A DNA stretch of 48,888 nucleotides from an uncultured Desulfobacterales bacterium (GCA_947259495.1 CAMYLV010000019.1:1-48888); one strand, 5' to 3'. Positions 1 to 8,438 are shown, counted from the stretch's first letter. Notes: generated by a model not told the origin, from the sequence alone. Numbers and translations: made by a program.

Positions 1-1
1 C

Positions 2-436
2 AAGGATTTTCTGCACCACCTGGTTCTGCCGACCATTACCACCGCCTTCTACTATCTGGCCACGCCGATGCTGATCATGCGGGACTCCATGCTCGAGGTG
101 ACAGGCAGCGACTTCATCGAGCTGGCCCAGGCCAAGGGGTTGTCCCCCAACAGGGTCATGATGAAGCATGCCGCCCGCAATGCACTGTTGCCGGTATTTA
201 CCGTCTCCTCGGTTCTGATCGGGTTTGCGCTGGGCGGACAGGTCATCGTCGAACAGGTCTTCTCCTGGCCCGGCATGGGGCAGTTGATGGTCGAGGCGGC
301 CTCTAACAGCGACTACCCGGTCGCCCAGGCCACCTTTTTGCTGCTGGCAACGCTGGTCATTTTCTTAAACCTGGTATCGGATATTACCTATTGTTATCTC
401 GACCCGCGGATATCTGTGGGTGGCGGAAAGCACTAA
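2..436 (+). CDS. Oligopeptide/dipeptide ABC transporter permease, DppB/OppB family (5' truncated by window)
   Basis: C-terminal part of an inner-membrane permease. The frame is open from base 2, so the gene begins before the window; an internal ATG at 68 is not the start. The EAA loop that docks the ATPase is visible (AQAKGLSPNRVMMKHAARNA), followed by hydrophobic segments and the typical DppB ending with a D-x-R motif (LDPRISV). It is followed after 60 bases by the DppC-type partner and then by two ATPases, the standard order of peptide/nickel (PepT-family) importers. The substrate cannot be read from the permease; opine-dehydrogenase and epimerase genes downstream suggest peptides or amino-acid conjugates (inference). 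The binding protein is not in the window and may lie upstream. Confidence 0.93.
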   Translation, partial: KDFLHHLVLPTITTAFYYLATPMLIMRDSMLEVTGSDFIELAQAKGLSPNRVMMKHAARNALLPVFTVSSVLIGFALGGQVIVEQVFSWPGMGQLMVEAASNSDYPVAQATFLLLATLVIFLNLVSDITYCYLDPRISVGGGKH

Positions 437-496
437 ATATGTAAAAAACACGATCCTAAATTATTCTTATAACCGAATCTTGAGGGAGCCAATGGA

Positions 497-1375
497 ATGA
501 AACTGGAAAGCATAAAGGACTTTTTTGTTACCCAGTATGGAATTATTGCGAGCAACCGTTTTGGCAAATTCGGGGCTTCGATCATCCTATTTTTCGGTGT
601 GGTCGCCCTGCTGGCCCCCTGGATAGCCCCCCACGATCTTTGGGAATCGCTGCGAGATTCAAACGGCAAACTGGCCATGCTCAGACCGCCGTCGTTGGAG
701 TTTCCGCTGGGCACCACCGCAATGGGCCGCGACATCTTGAGCCAGATGATCCTTGCCACCCGGACCACATTTCTGATCGGACTGGTGTCCGGGCTGATCT
801 CGATTGTTATCGGTGCCAACATCGGACTCTTCTCCGCATTTTACGGCGGGAAAATTGACGAAATCCTGATGCGCTTTACCGATATCGTTTACGGCATGCC
901 CTTTTTGCCGTTTCTAATCGTCCTGATTTCCCTCTTTGGCCGCAATATCTGGTTCGTGATTATCGCCATCTGCTGCATCGTATGGCGGACCTCGGCCCGG
1001 GTGGTTCGGTCTCAGGCCCTTTCCATCCGGCAGCGGCAGTTCATCCTGGCAGCCAAGTCCAGAGGCTGCAGCAATTTGCGCATCATTTACGGGCACATCA
1101 TGCCCAATATTCTGCCGCTTTTACTCCTCTATACCTCTTTTAACATCGCCTGGTCGGTGCTGGCCGAGGCCGGGGCCAGCTTTTTAGGGTTTAGCGATCC
1201 GGACAATCTCACCTGGGGCGGCATACTTTACAACCTCTGGATTTCGGGCAAGATCAGAACTGCCTGGTGGTGGTTTGCCTGGCCGTCCATCTGCATCATT
1301 TTGCTGGTCAGCTCCCTGGTGTTCATCTCGCGGGCGTATGAGGAAGTGGCCAATCCACGCCTGAAGCAGCGATAG
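497..1375 (+). CDS. Oligopeptide/dipeptide ABC transporter permease, DppC/OppC family
   Basis: Full-length 292-residue inner-membrane permease, normal for DppC. An N-terminal cytoplasmic stretch and first membrane helix (about residues 25-45) precede the conserved loop with LGTTAMGRD (about 75-83), which matches the OppC_N/BPD_transp_1 arrangement. The EAA motif (AAKSRGCSNLRIIYGHIMPN) lies near residues 180-200. A GAGGGAG-type ribosome binding site sits about 8 bases before the ATG. It is co-directional with the upstream DppB-type gene and ends 15 bases before the first ATPase, so one operon is likely. Its first residues (MKLESIKDFF) resemble the start of the fossil at 7742, suggesting that a second copy of this gene once existed nearby. 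Confidence 0.93.
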   Translation: MKLESIKDFFVTQYGIIASNRFGKFGASIILFFGVVALLAPWIAPHDLWESLRDSNGKLAMLRPPSLEFPLGTTAMGRDILSQMILATRTTFLIGLVSGLISIVIGANIGLFSAFYGGKIDEILMRFTDIVYGMPFLPFLIVLISLFGRNIWFVIIAICCIVWRTSARVVRSQALSIRQRQFILAAKSRGCSNLRIIYGHIMPNILPLLLLYTSFNIAWSVLAEAGASFLGFSDPDNLTWGGILYNLWISGKIRTAWWWFAWPSICIILLVSSLVFISRAYEEVANPRLKQR

Positions 1376-1390
1376 CGGAGAAAACAAGAT

Positions 1391-2416
1391 ATGATCCTGG
1401 AAATAGAGAATCTCAAGACCTATTACCGAATAGAAAAAGGCGTCGTCAAGGCCAATGACGGCATATCCTTGTCCATCAAGGAGAACGAGGTCGTCGGCCT
1501 GGCCGGTGAATCCGGTTGCGGCAAGTCGACCCTGATCCGCACCATCATTCGTCTGGTCCCCCAAAGCGCCCAGGTGACGGCAGACAAAATGACCTTCATG
1601 GACCAGGATATCCTCGCCATGCCGGAGAAGGAGTTCCGGGAAAAGATCCTCTGGCAGGGAATCGCCCTGGTTCCCCAGAGTGCCATGAACGCCCTCAATC
1701 CGGTTTACCGGGTGGGGGATCAGTGCACCGAAGCCATCAAAGCTCACACCGATTATGGTAAGGCTGAATGTGAGCAGATTGTCAAAAGACTCTTTGACGC
1801 GGTGGGCCTCCAGGCCGGGATGATGAAAGCCTATCCCCATGAATTCAGCGGGGGCATGCGCCAGCGAGCCATGATCGCCATGTCTCTGCTTTTGAATCCG
1901 GCCCTGGTCATCATGGATGAACCGACCACCGGCCTGGACGTTCTGGTTCAGGAACGGATATTGAGAAACATTAAAGAAATCCGGCAGAAGTCCAAGTCAG
2001 CCGTATCCATATTGCTCATCACCCATGACATCTCGGTTATCGCCGAAATGAGTGACCGCATCGGAATCATGTATGCTGGCCGTTTGATGGAATCGGCCGA
2101 ATCAATGGCGCTTTTCAACGAGCCCTATCACCCCTATACCCTGGGTCTGAAAAACGCCTTTCCCAGCATCAAGGCCATTGATCGCGAGCTCATCTCAATT
2201 CCAGGCTCCCCGCCGAATTTACTTGAGGACATTCCCGGATGCCTCTTCGCTTTTCGCTGCCCCTTCGTTATCCCGGAATGCGAAAAAACCAGACCCCCGG
2301 ATCTGGAGATAAAACCGGGTCACATGGTGCATTGCATTCGAACCGATCATGTGGAAGAATTTCGAAAATTAGCAGGAGATAAAAAGACATGGCAATCCTC
2401 GAAGTCAGCGACCTAA
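1391..2416 (+). CDS. Oligopeptide/dipeptide ABC transporter ATPase, DppD/OppD family
   Basis: Cytoplasmic ATPase of the importer, 341 residues. Visible motifs: Walker [10 protein letters not shown] (near residues 38-46), Q-loop, ABC signature FSGGMRQR, Walker [10 protein letters not shown] and the H-loop region LLITHDIS. The C-terminal oligopeptide-transporter extension carries a Cys cluster (CLFAFRCPF then PEC) typical of DppD/OppD, which in some family members binds an iron-sulfur cluster. The 3' end overlaps the start of the next ATPase gene by 28 bases, a strong sign of translational coupling. The two different ATPases (this and DppF-like) would form a heterodimer on the permease pair. 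Confidence 0.95.
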   Translation: MILEIENLKTYYRIEKGVVKANDGISLSIKENEVVGLAGESGCGKSTLIRTIIRLVPQSAQVTADKMTFMDQDILAMPEKEFREKILWQGIALVPQSAMNALNPVYRVGDQCTEAIKAHTDYGKAECEQIVKRLFDAVGLQAGMMKAYPHEFSGGMRQRAMIAMSLLLNPALVIMDEPTTGLDVLVQERILRNIKEIRQKSKSAVSILLITHDISVIAEMSDRIGIMYAGRLMESAESMALFNEPYHPYTLGLKNAFPSIKAIDRELISIPGSPPNLLEDIPGCLFAFRCPFVIPECEKTRPPDLEIKPGHMVHCIRTDHVEEFRKLAGDKKTWQSSKSAT

Positions 2417-3366
2417 AACAGTACTTCTATCTGCAACCCACTTTCCTGGGTAAATTGGTGGGTGGCGCAAAGCCAAGAATCATCAAGGCCGTCGATGGGG
2501 TCAGCTTCTCCATGCAGCACGGTGAAATCTTAGGGGTGGCCGGGGAATCCGGTTGCGGCAAGTCCACTTGCTGCCTGGCTATCGCCAAACTCCGGGAACC
2601 GACGGACGGCACCATCCGGTATAAAGAGCAAAATATTTCCGAAATGTCCAAAGGAGAAATCCGGAACTATCGACGTGAGGTCCAGCTCATTTTCCAGGAC
2701 CCCTATGAGTCTCTGAACCCCAGATATACCGTATTTGATCTGGTGGCGGAACCGCTGCGGGCGCTGACCGATAAGAATAAAACTGAAGTCAGGGAACGAG
2801 CCCACGAAACTATTGCCATGGCCGGGCTAACACCTGAGGAATACAAAAACCGCTACCCCCATCAGATGAGCGGCGGGGAAAGACAGCGGGTTGGTATTGC
2901 CCAGGCTTTGGTTCTGGAGCCAAAGCTGGTCATTGCCGATGAGCCCCTATCGATGCTGGATGTTTCCATTCGGGCCGGAATACTAGACCTCATCCGAGAT
3001 CTGTCCGAACGAATGAACTTTTCATGTATCTACGTTTCCCACGACCTCTCCATTCTGTCCAACATCTCGGAGCGCTTAATGATCATGTATCTGGGCAGGA
3101 TTATGGAACTGGGCATCACCAAGGAAGTGATCACCGAGCCCTATCACCCCTATGCACAGGCCCTCATAGCCGCGGTCCCAATCCCCGACCCCGCCTATAA
3201 AAGGCCCATCCCCAAAATCAAAGGTGAGGTCGCACAGCCCATTGACCCACCGCCCGGCTGCCGTTTCCAGACACGTTGCCTGCAGGTCATGGACATCTGC
3301 CGGGGCACTGAGCCACCCCTGAAAGAGGTAAAGCCGGGGCACTCTGTCGCATGCCATCTCTACTGA
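2389..3366 (+). CDS. Oligopeptide/dipeptide ABC transporter ATPase, DppF/OppF family
   Basis: Second ATPase of the importer, 325 residues. Walker A is GESGCGKST, the signature is MSGGERQR, and Walker B is LVIADEP followed by a D-loop (SMLD). The C-terminal extension has the family Cys pattern (CRFQTRC...DIC). The start ATG at 2389 lies inside the preceding ATPase gene and follows an AGGAGAT ribosome binding site, so the overlap is real. This ends the importer operon; the next 228 bases contain copy A of the dispersed repeat, after which the opine-dehydrogenase gene begins. Confidence 0.95.
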   Translation: MAILEVSDLKQYFYLQPTFLGKLVGGAKPRIIKAVDGVSFSMQHGEILGVAGESGCGKSTCCLAIAKLREPTDGTIRYKEQNISEMSKGEIRNYRREVQLIFQDPYESLNPRYTVFDLVAEPLRALTDKNKTEVRERAHETIAMAGLTPEEYKNRYPHQMSGGERQRVGIAQALVLEPKLVIADEPLSMLDVSIRAGILDLIRDLSERMNFSCIYVSHDLSILSNISERLMIMYLGRIMELGITKEVITEPYHPYAQALIAAVPIPDPAYKRPIPKIKGEVAQPIDPPPGCRFQTRCLQVMDICRGTEPPLKEVKPGHSVACHLY

Positions 3367-3444
3367 AACATTACTTTATAAATTCTTTTTTGAGTAAACG
3401 TTCAGCCACTAAGACACAAAGACAAAAAAAAAGCATTTGAAGTT

Positions 3445-3546
3445 TATACCGTTTTCCATAATAATGTTCCGGGATACGGAAGTACGGCATAAAGGGTTGT
3501 AGAAAAAAACGTTTGAATATCGCAGCGTTTTTTAACAGCCCCTATA
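3445..3546 (+). repeat. Dispersed double-hairpin repeat, copy A
   Basis: About 102 bases starting TATACCGTTTTCCATAATAA and ending in CCCTATA. It has two consecutive palindromic parts. The first half contains the inner stem TTCCG/CGGAA between weak TATACCG/CGGCATA outer arms. The second half pairs GGTTGTAGAAAAAAACG with an imperfect complement, CGTTTTTTAACAGCC. It lies between the importer ATPase gene and the first opine-dehydrogenase gene. This copy has diverged more in the right-hand stem than copies B, C and E. Related copies are at 7865, 10775, 14208, 14240, 28185 and 38356. Confidence 0.9.
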
Positions 3547-3594
3547 AACCGTGGCTGAACTATTACCAATAACTTTGAAACGGAAATATTTAAA

Positions 3595-4692
3595 ATGAAA
3601 AAAAAATTGAAATACGCCGTATTAGGAAGTGGACACGGTGGAAGAGCCATCTGCGGACAGATCGCTGAAAAAGGGTATTCTGTCGTTATGTATGAACCTC
3701 TGGAAGAGACAAAAGCTTATCTAAAGATAAAAGCAGAAAAAGAGATGTTTTTAGATGGAGATCTGACGGCCGGCGGTAAACTCGCCGGAGCCACCATGGA
3801 TATTGAAGAAGCTGTAAAAAACACGGATGTTATATTAGTCGTTGTTCCTTCTTTTGCGCACCAACCCATCTTTGAAAAATTGGTTCCGCATCTAAAGGAC
3901 AGCCAGCATGTCATCATTGTTCCCGGAAATTACGGCGGTTTGCGATTAAAGAAGATGATGTCTGATCGCGGGATCAAGCGCAACATAACCATATCTGAAA
4001 CGGTCTCACTCCCATACGCATGTCGGATATTCACTTACAACACCGTAAGGATTTATAAGAAAAAATCCCGCCTGAAAATTGCTTCCTCTCCCAGCCGCAA
4101 CAACCCGGAAGCACTCAGTATTATGAATGATATCTTTGGGGGCTATGTCCATTTCATTCCCGGGAAAAATTTGCTGGAAGTCGATCTTGATAATCTCAAT
4201 CAGACAGTCCATCCCCTTCCGGTACTCTTAAATTACGGAGATATCGAAAAAAATCCGGAAACCTTCCGGCATTATATAGACGGTATTACCCCACTGATCT
4301 CCGAAAAAATGATGCACATGGACGATGAACGGCTTGCCATTGGCAATGCTTTCTCGTTGCAGCTCATGTCAACCTTAGAGCAGCTGAAGATGTATTACGG
4401 AGAAAATGACGCTAAAACCTATTATGAATATGTGAACAGTCCGGAAAGCCCATATAAAGATGTCATCGGTCACAACGTGCGAAGTCGTTATCTTACGGAA
4501 GATGTTCCGGGTCTAAATGTTCCCGCCATGCAACTGGCAGAAAAAACAGCAGTGGAGACGCCGACTATTGAATTGACCGTGCGGTTGACTTCGTGGCTTC
4601 ACAGCGTGGATTATGTTTCAACGGGCACGACTCTTGAAAAGCTTGGAATCGCCAATAAGACGCCAGAAGAGATCGTTTCTCTCACCGCATAG
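3595..4692 (+). CDS. Opine dehydrogenase family protein (NAD/NADP octopine/nopaline dehydrogenase type), copy 1
   Basis: A 365-residue two-domain dehydrogenase. The N-terminal Rossmann fold begins with the dinucleotide motif GSGHGG (residues 11-16). The C-terminal helical opine-dehydrogenase domain holds the expected catalytic pair: His206 in QTVHPLPVLLNYG and Asp243 in MHMDDERL. The family joins an amino acid to a 2-oxo acid by reductive condensation, or runs the reverse oxidation that releases amino acid plus oxo acid. Next to an importer and an epimerase-like enzyme, the catabolic direction seems more likely (inference). It is separated from the ATPase gene by repeat copy A and followed by a USP gene. 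A second, diverged paralogue is at 6605. Ketopantoate-reductase-like enzymes share the fold, but the His/Asp motifs favour the opine family. Confidence 0.85.
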   Translation: MKKKLKYAVLGSGHGGRAICGQIAEKGYSVVMYEPLEETKAYLKIKAEKEMFLDGDLTAGGKLAGATMDIEEAVKNTDVILVVVPSFAHQPIFEKLVPHLKDSQHVIIVPGNYGGLRLKKMMSDRGIKRNITISETVSLPYACRIFTYNTVRIYKKKSRLKIASSPSRNNPEALSIMNDIFGGYVHFIPGKNLLEVDLDNLNQTVHPLPVLLNYGDIEKNPETFRHYIDGITPLISEKMMHMDDERLAIGNAFSLQLMSTLEQLKMYYGENDAKTYYEYVNSPESPYKDVIGHNVRSRYLTEDVPGLNVPAMQLAEKTAVETPTIELTVRLTSWLHSVDYVSTGTTLEKLGIANKTPEEIVSLTA

Positions 4693-4832
4693 CTTGTTGC
4701 AGGCCTTTAGAGGATAGATTATACCCTGCCCGGGATGGGCGTGGCGTGCTTTCTTTTCAGTTTGAAAATGCAGGAAAATACTTCTAAAGCTAGGGATCTT
4801 TTGACATTTTATTGAATAGATAGGAGGTTAAA

Positions 4833-5225
4833 ATGAAGATTATGGTGGGATATGATCAATCCAATGTTGCCAAAGAGGCTTTAAAGCTGGCAAAGAAACA
4901 CGCCAAAGCCTTTGATGCACAAGTATATGTGGTAAGGTCATTGGCCCAAAGTCGTGAAATGAAACTGGAAGATATTCAAAAGGCTGAACAGGAACTTGAA
5001 AATATTAGGAGGTCTTTCAGGGACGAAGGAATTGCATGCAAGGCTGAAGCCATCGTCAGTTCGATATCTCCAGGAGAAGATCTGGTTCAATTTACAAATG
5101 AAAAAGAAATTGATCAAATCATTATAGGGGTCAAAAGAAGATCGAAAGTGGGGAAACTAATATTCGGATCTAATGCGCAATATATCATACTTACGGCACC
5201 ATGCCCAGTCGTTGCGGTCAGGTGA
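4833..5225 (+). CDS. Universal stress protein family (UspA-like)
   Basis: A 130-residue single-domain USP, slightly shorter than the usual 140-150. It starts MKIMVGYDQS after a strong TAGGAGG ribosome binding site. The C-terminal nucleotide-binding loop is present as IIIGVKRRSKVGKLIFGS, then AQYIILTAPCPVVAV. The second glycine of the classical G-2x-G-9x-G(S/T) motif is Arg here, so ATP binding cannot be assumed. USPs of this kind often accompany transporters and may modulate them. The sequence is clearly related to the fossil at 7770-7863. A remnant of a DppB-type gene follows 30 bases downstream, indicating that this USP once preceded another importer operon. Confidence 0.85.
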   Translation: MKIMVGYDQSNVAKEALKLAKKHAKAFDAQVYVVRSLAQSREMKLEDIQKAEQELENIRRSFRDEGIACKAEAIVSSISPGEDLVQFTNEKEIDQIIIGVKRRSKVGKLIFGSNAQYIILTAPCPVVAVR

Positions 5226-5255
5226 ATACCCCCGCTTTGCCCTTTGGTTGACAGG

Positions 5256-5418
5256 ATGAAAGAGTATCTCGTTCGCAAAATACTACACACCCTCCTGACC
5301 TTATTTGCGATCGTCACTTTTTAAACGGGGGAATTCCTTCTGGCCACACTTTTGCTGATCATTGGATTTCTCATACCGCTATTTCAATCCGAGCATTAAA
5401 GTCCACCGGAGATCATAA
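5256..5418 (+). pseudogene. Fossil of a DppB-type permease gene (N- and C-terminal ends only)
   Basis: An ATG at 5256 opens a 22-residue reading frame (MKEYLVRKILHTLLTLFAIV, then TF and stop), which is the usual start of a DppB/OppB permease. Seven bases later the sequence codes for a DppB-like carboxyl end: LLATLLLIIGF at 5337-5369, then, after a frame change, SYRYFNPSIKV from 5371 to 5403. This matches the intact gene's LLATLVIFLNL...LDPRISV ending near 340-420. The roughly 270 residues between are missing. The piece therefore looks like a permease gene reduced by one large internal deletion plus a frameshift. The match is by eye and short, but the two ends occur in the right order and spacing for a deletion. 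Confidence 0.65.
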
Positions 5419-5435
5419 AGCCAAGGAATCCAAAT

Positions 5436-6563
5436 ATGAAAATTACAAAAATAGAATTGTCCCACATATCCATCCCTTTCGCTAAACCCTACAAGCTCTC
5501 CAGGACCTATGGCACCCTGCATGAAGCTCACGCTGTCATCTTCAAGGTCCATACGGATGAAGGAATCGTCGGTCTTGGCGAAGCAGATCCCATGAGCCCC
5601 TTTACTGCGGAGACGCCGGCATCCGTGATGACAGTCACCCGGGATATTATTGCACCCCATCTTATGGGCCAGGACCCAAGACGGATAGCAATGGTGGAGT
5701 CGACTCTCGACGAAATTATAGATGGGAATTTGACAGCCAGCGGTGCTGTCAACATGGCGCTTTATGACATTATCGGCAAAACCAACAATATTCCGGTTCA
5801 TAACCTGTTAGGCGGAATGCGACACGACAAGCTGCCGCTTCTTTTCGGGGTCGGCAGCGGCACGCCCGAGGAGACCATTGCCGTCATCGCAGCGCAAATT
5901 GAAACAGGCTGCCGCTGTTTTATGATCAAGATGGGTGCCCTTCCGATTGCAGATGAGATCAAAAGGCTGGTCGCTGTCAAGGAGCAATTCGGCGACCGCG
6001 TCAGCATCATCATTGATGCCAACCAGGGCTGGGAGGTAACCGAGGCCATTGAGTTCATCGACGGGATCCACGCCCATCGACCCGACTTGATCGAACAGCC
6101 CATCAAACGCTGGGATATCGACGGCCTTAAGCGAATTCGGGACCGGTGCTCATATCCGCTGAGTGCCGATGAAAGCGTAACCGCCGTAAGCGATGCGGCT
6201 ACGCTTATTCGAGAAAAAGCGGTGGATGTTTTTAGCATCAAAATCTCTAAAAACGGCGGCCTGGACAAATCTAGGCAGATTGCCCAGATGGCCGATGGTT
6301 TCGGACTCAAATGCCTAATGAACAGTATGTTGGAATTCGGCATCACCCAGGCAGCGTCGCTGCAACTGGGCTGTACGCTGTCAAATTTAATCGATCTAGG
6401 ACATGCCTATGGCTCCGTGCTCAGAATGTCTGATGATATCACCGACTTTGGCCAGAACATATCTGAAGCCGTCGTGACCGTCCCTCCAGCCAGTGGCCTG
6501 GGCATTACCTTAGACGAAAAAAAGCTCAAAAAGTACACCACCGATTATCTCAATCTTAAATGA
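5436..6563 (+). CDS. Enolase-superfamily enzyme (muconate-lactonizing / dipeptide-epimerase-like)
   Basis: A 375-residue member of the mandelate racemase/muconate lactonizing group. The capping domain is N-terminal and the barrel follows. The expected residues are visible: Lys165 (second Lys of the KxK site; the first is Met163), metal ligands Asp194 (DANQGW), Glu220 (EQP) and Asp245 (ADES), and Lys269 (SIKISKNGG). These positions agree closely with L-Ala-D/L-Glu epimerase. The D-x-D specificity motif of that enzyme is D320-L-G here, so the substrate is probably different. The family removes the alpha proton of a carboxylate for epimerisation or cycloisomerisation. Between two opine-dehydrogenase-like genes, a role on dipeptides, opines or N-acyl amino acids is inferred. 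Confidence 0.85.
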   Translation: MKITKIELSHISIPFAKPYKLSRTYGTLHEAHAVIFKVHTDEGIVGLGEADPMSPFTAETPASVMTVTRDIIAPHLMGQDPRRIAMVESTLDEIIDGNLTASGAVNMALYDIIGKTNNIPVHNLLGGMRHDKLPLLFGVGSGTPEETIAVIAAQIETGCRCFMIKMGALPIADEIKRLVAVKEQFGDRVSIIIDANQGWEVTEAIEFIDGIHAHRPDLIEQPIKRWDIDGLKRIRDRCSYPLSADESVTAVSDAATLIREKAVDVFSIKISKNGGLDKSRQIAQMADGFGLKCLMNSMLEFGITQAASLQLGCTLSNLIDLGHAYGSVLRMSDDITDFGQNISEAVVTVPPASGLGITLDEKKLKKYTTDYLNLK

Positions 6564-6604
6564 ATGGGGAATAGGGCAAAAAATTGGATCAAAGGAGATA
6601 GTGA

Positions 6605-7717
6605 ATGCCAAAAACTTCCAAAGGTCCCCGATTTGCAGTTCTGGGAACCGGCAATTCGGGTCAAACGTTTGCAGCTGATATTACGTTGAAGGGCTACTCG
6701 GTCAATCTGGCCGAGGTGCCGGAGTTTGAGGCCAACCTTCGCGCAATTGAAAAAAAAGGGGGCATTGAGATATCCGGCGATGCCGGCAACGGTTTTGCCA
6801 AACTGAATATGATTACCACCGATTTGAAAGCAGCCATCAAAGGGGTTGATATCATCATCATCGGCGGATCAGCCCATGCCCATGAACCTTTCAGCAAAGC
6901 CCTGGCCCATCACTTCGAGGACGGCCAGTTTATTGTGTTTACCTCCAATTTTGGCGCCCTGCGATTTCATAAATGGATGAAGGAAGCCGGAGTCACCACC
7001 CGGGTAACGCCGGTTGAGACCATTTCCCTGTTATATGCCACCCGGGCGTTAGAGCCAGGAGTGATCGCTTGCATTGGTTTGAAAAGTAAACTTCCGGCTG
7101 CCGCCCTGCCGGCCAGCCGAACAGCCGAGTTTTTGGAAAAAATCAAACCCGTTTTTCCACAATTTATTGCCGCTGAAAATGCGTGGTCCACAAGCCTTAA
7201 CAATTTAAATCCCATTGTGCATCCGCCAATGGTATTGTTTAACGCCGGGCGAATTGAAGCAACCGGCGGTAAAGGCTGGAACCTGTACGCCGATGGTGCC
7301 ACCGAATCGGTCGCCAAAATCATGTTGTCGATGGACGATGAGCGCCTGGCGGTGCTCAAACTTATCAGCACTGATGGACTTCCGATTAAAGACGCCTTTG
7401 AAACACTTTATGCCAATTATTCGTTGGGCAAAAAAACCTTATCTGAAACCCTCAGACAAAGTCCCATTCACGGCAGTCCGGCCTTTCCGGCACCATCCTC
7501 TGTAGATACCCGTTACATCAACGAGGATTTACCCTTTGGCCTGGTGCCCTGGTCAGTAATCGGGCGTATGTGGGGTGTGCCCACACCCACCATAGAAGCC
7601 GTCATCCAGATTGCTTCAACCATGTTGGGTGTGGACTATTTCCAGAATGGACTAGTCGCCGAAGATTTGGGAATCCAGGATATGGAACTTCAGAATGTAA
7701 AAGCAATTCTGGGGTAA
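6605..7717 (+). CDS. Opine dehydrogenase family protein, copy 2
   Basis: A 370-residue paralogue of the protein at 3595, clearly diverged. The Rossmann motif is GTGNSG (near residues 14-19). The helical domain keeps the catalytic pair: His206 in PIVHPPMVLFNAG and Asp244 in LSMDDERL. An AAAGGAGA ribosome binding site precedes the ATG at 6605, and the gene follows the epimerase-like gene by 41 bases, so the two are probably co-transcribed. Two diverged copies in one locus may mean two substrates, or activities on different stereoisomers or successive intermediates (inference). Immediately downstream lies a fossil of importer and USP sequence. Confidence 0.83.
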   Translation: MPKTSKGPRFAVLGTGNSGQTFAADITLKGYSVNLAEVPEFEANLRAIEKKGGIEISGDAGNGFAKLNMITTDLKAAIKGVDIIIIGGSAHAHEPFSKALAHHFEDGQFIVFTSNFGALRFHKWMKEAGVTTRVTPVETISLLYATRALEPGVIACIGLKSKLPAAALPASRTAEFLEKIKPVFPQFIAAENAWSTSLNNLNPIVHPPMVLFNAGRIEATGGKGWNLYADGATESVAKIMLSMDDERLAVLKLISTDGLPIKDAFETLYANYSLGKKTLSETLRQSPIHGSPAFPAPSSVDTRYINEDLPFGLVPWSVIGRMWGVPTPTIEAVIQIASTMLGVDYFQNGLVAEDLGIQDMELQNVKAILG

Positions 7718-7741
7718 ACGAGAATAAAGAGGCTTGTTATG

Positions 7742-7863
7742 ATGAAGCTGGAGACGATTAAAAACTTTTCCTTGGCATAAGAAAGAGATCAAAAGTCGGA
7801 AAACTCATCTTCGGATCCACGGCGCAGTATGTTATTCTTGAAGCCCATGCCCGGTTCTGACGC
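7742..7863 (+). pseudogene. Fossil: permease-like start fused to the 3' end of a universal stress protein
   Basis: The ATG at 7742 gives MKLETIKNFSLA then stop, closest to the start of the DppC protein at 497 (MKLESIKDFF); an origin from the USP internal segment MKLEDIQK is a weaker alternative. Overlapping it in another frame, bases 7770-7859 encode GIRKRSKVGKLIFGSTAQYV followed by ILEA, clearly homologous to the USP at 4833 (GVKRRSKVGKLIFGSNAQYI). A missing base after GAAGCC shifts the frame; restoring it yields a USP ending (APCPVLTL). Repeat copy B begins two bases later. The unit is thus a decayed junction of two genes. Confidence 0.65.
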
Positions 7864-7864
7864 T

Positions 7865-7967
7865 TATACCGCTTTCCATAATAATGTTCCGAAATACGGA
7901 AGTGCGGCATAAGGGATTGTAGAAAAAAACATTCTAATACCGGAACGTTTTTTTGACAATCCCTATA
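7865..7967 (+). repeat. Dispersed double-hairpin repeat, copy B
   Basis: A 103-base copy with the full structure: TATACCGCTTTCC at the left, the inner stem TTCCG/CGGAA, then GGATTGTAGAAAAAAAC paired with GTTTTTTTGACAATCC, ending CCCTATA. The GGATTGT/ACAATCC arms differ from the GGTTGT/ACAACC arms of other copies on both sides, a compensatory change that keeps the stem paired. It abuts the 3' end of the USP fossil, so its arrival may have contributed to loss of that gene's end. Confidence 0.92.
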
Positions 7968-8130
7968 AGTAAAGAATTACCCCCTTAATCCTTCCTATTT
8001 TTTAATAATGCCAAAATTGCTGACATTTATTGCTGTTTTAGATGACAATATTTGTAATTTTCCTTTCCATTGAAACTCCCCGACAGTTTTATGTATCTGT
8101 AATCACATCATAAAATTTGACTTGTTTTTT

Positions 8131-8141
8131 GATGGTATAAT
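8131..8141 (+). promoter_or_regulatory. Probable extended -10 promoter of the small membrane protein gene
   Basis: TGG followed directly by TATAAT at 8136-8141 forms an extended -10 element. A TTGACT at 8117 is only 13 bases upstream, too close to act as a normal -35, so the extended -10 is the better support. The transcript would carry a leader of about 35 bases before the ATG at 8183. Confidence 0.4.
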
Positions 8142-8182
8142 TTTTGCTCTATGTTTAGGTAAGTTTGTCGTCGGGGGGGATT

Positions 8183-8413
8183 ATGAATAAGAACAGATTT
8201 CTGGGGATAGGTCTGACATTTCTGATTATTGCCTTCATTTTTATACAGCCGGCTTATGTCGGGCCGGGCAGCAAAATTGCAAAGGCCGTTCTGTCTTCAT
8301 TCTGGGGCCTGCTATTTTTCATCGGGCTAACCATCACCTGCTTGCCCATGTCCATCTATCAGTTTGTTTGCGGTAAGAGGGAAGAACAGCAACTGCTGAA
8401 AAATCCGCGTTAA
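8183..8413 (+). CDS. Small inner-membrane protein, unknown function
   Basis: A 76-residue protein with two hydrophobic helices (about residues 6-23 and 36-57), joined by a short polar loop (YVGPGSKIAK). It ends in a charged tail (GKREEQQLLKNPR). I chose the ATG at 8183 because a G-rich ribosome binding site (GGGGGGGA) lies 5 bases upstream; an in-frame TTG at 8165 is possible. No family is recognised. It lies upstream of the arsR gene in the same direction but is separated by a strong arsR promoter, so joint regulation is not evident. Confidence 0.6.
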   Translation: MNKNRFLGIGLTFLIIAFIFIQPAYVGPGSKIAKAVLSSFWGLLFFIGLTITCLPMSIYQFVCGKREEQQLLKNPR

Positions 8414-8438
8414 CCTGAACCGAAAAGCGAAAAAAAGC

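Noticed and set aside
8117-8141. TTGACT...TATAAT as a standard sigma-70 promoter
   Set aside because: The spacer is only 13 bases; recorded instead as an extended -10 element.
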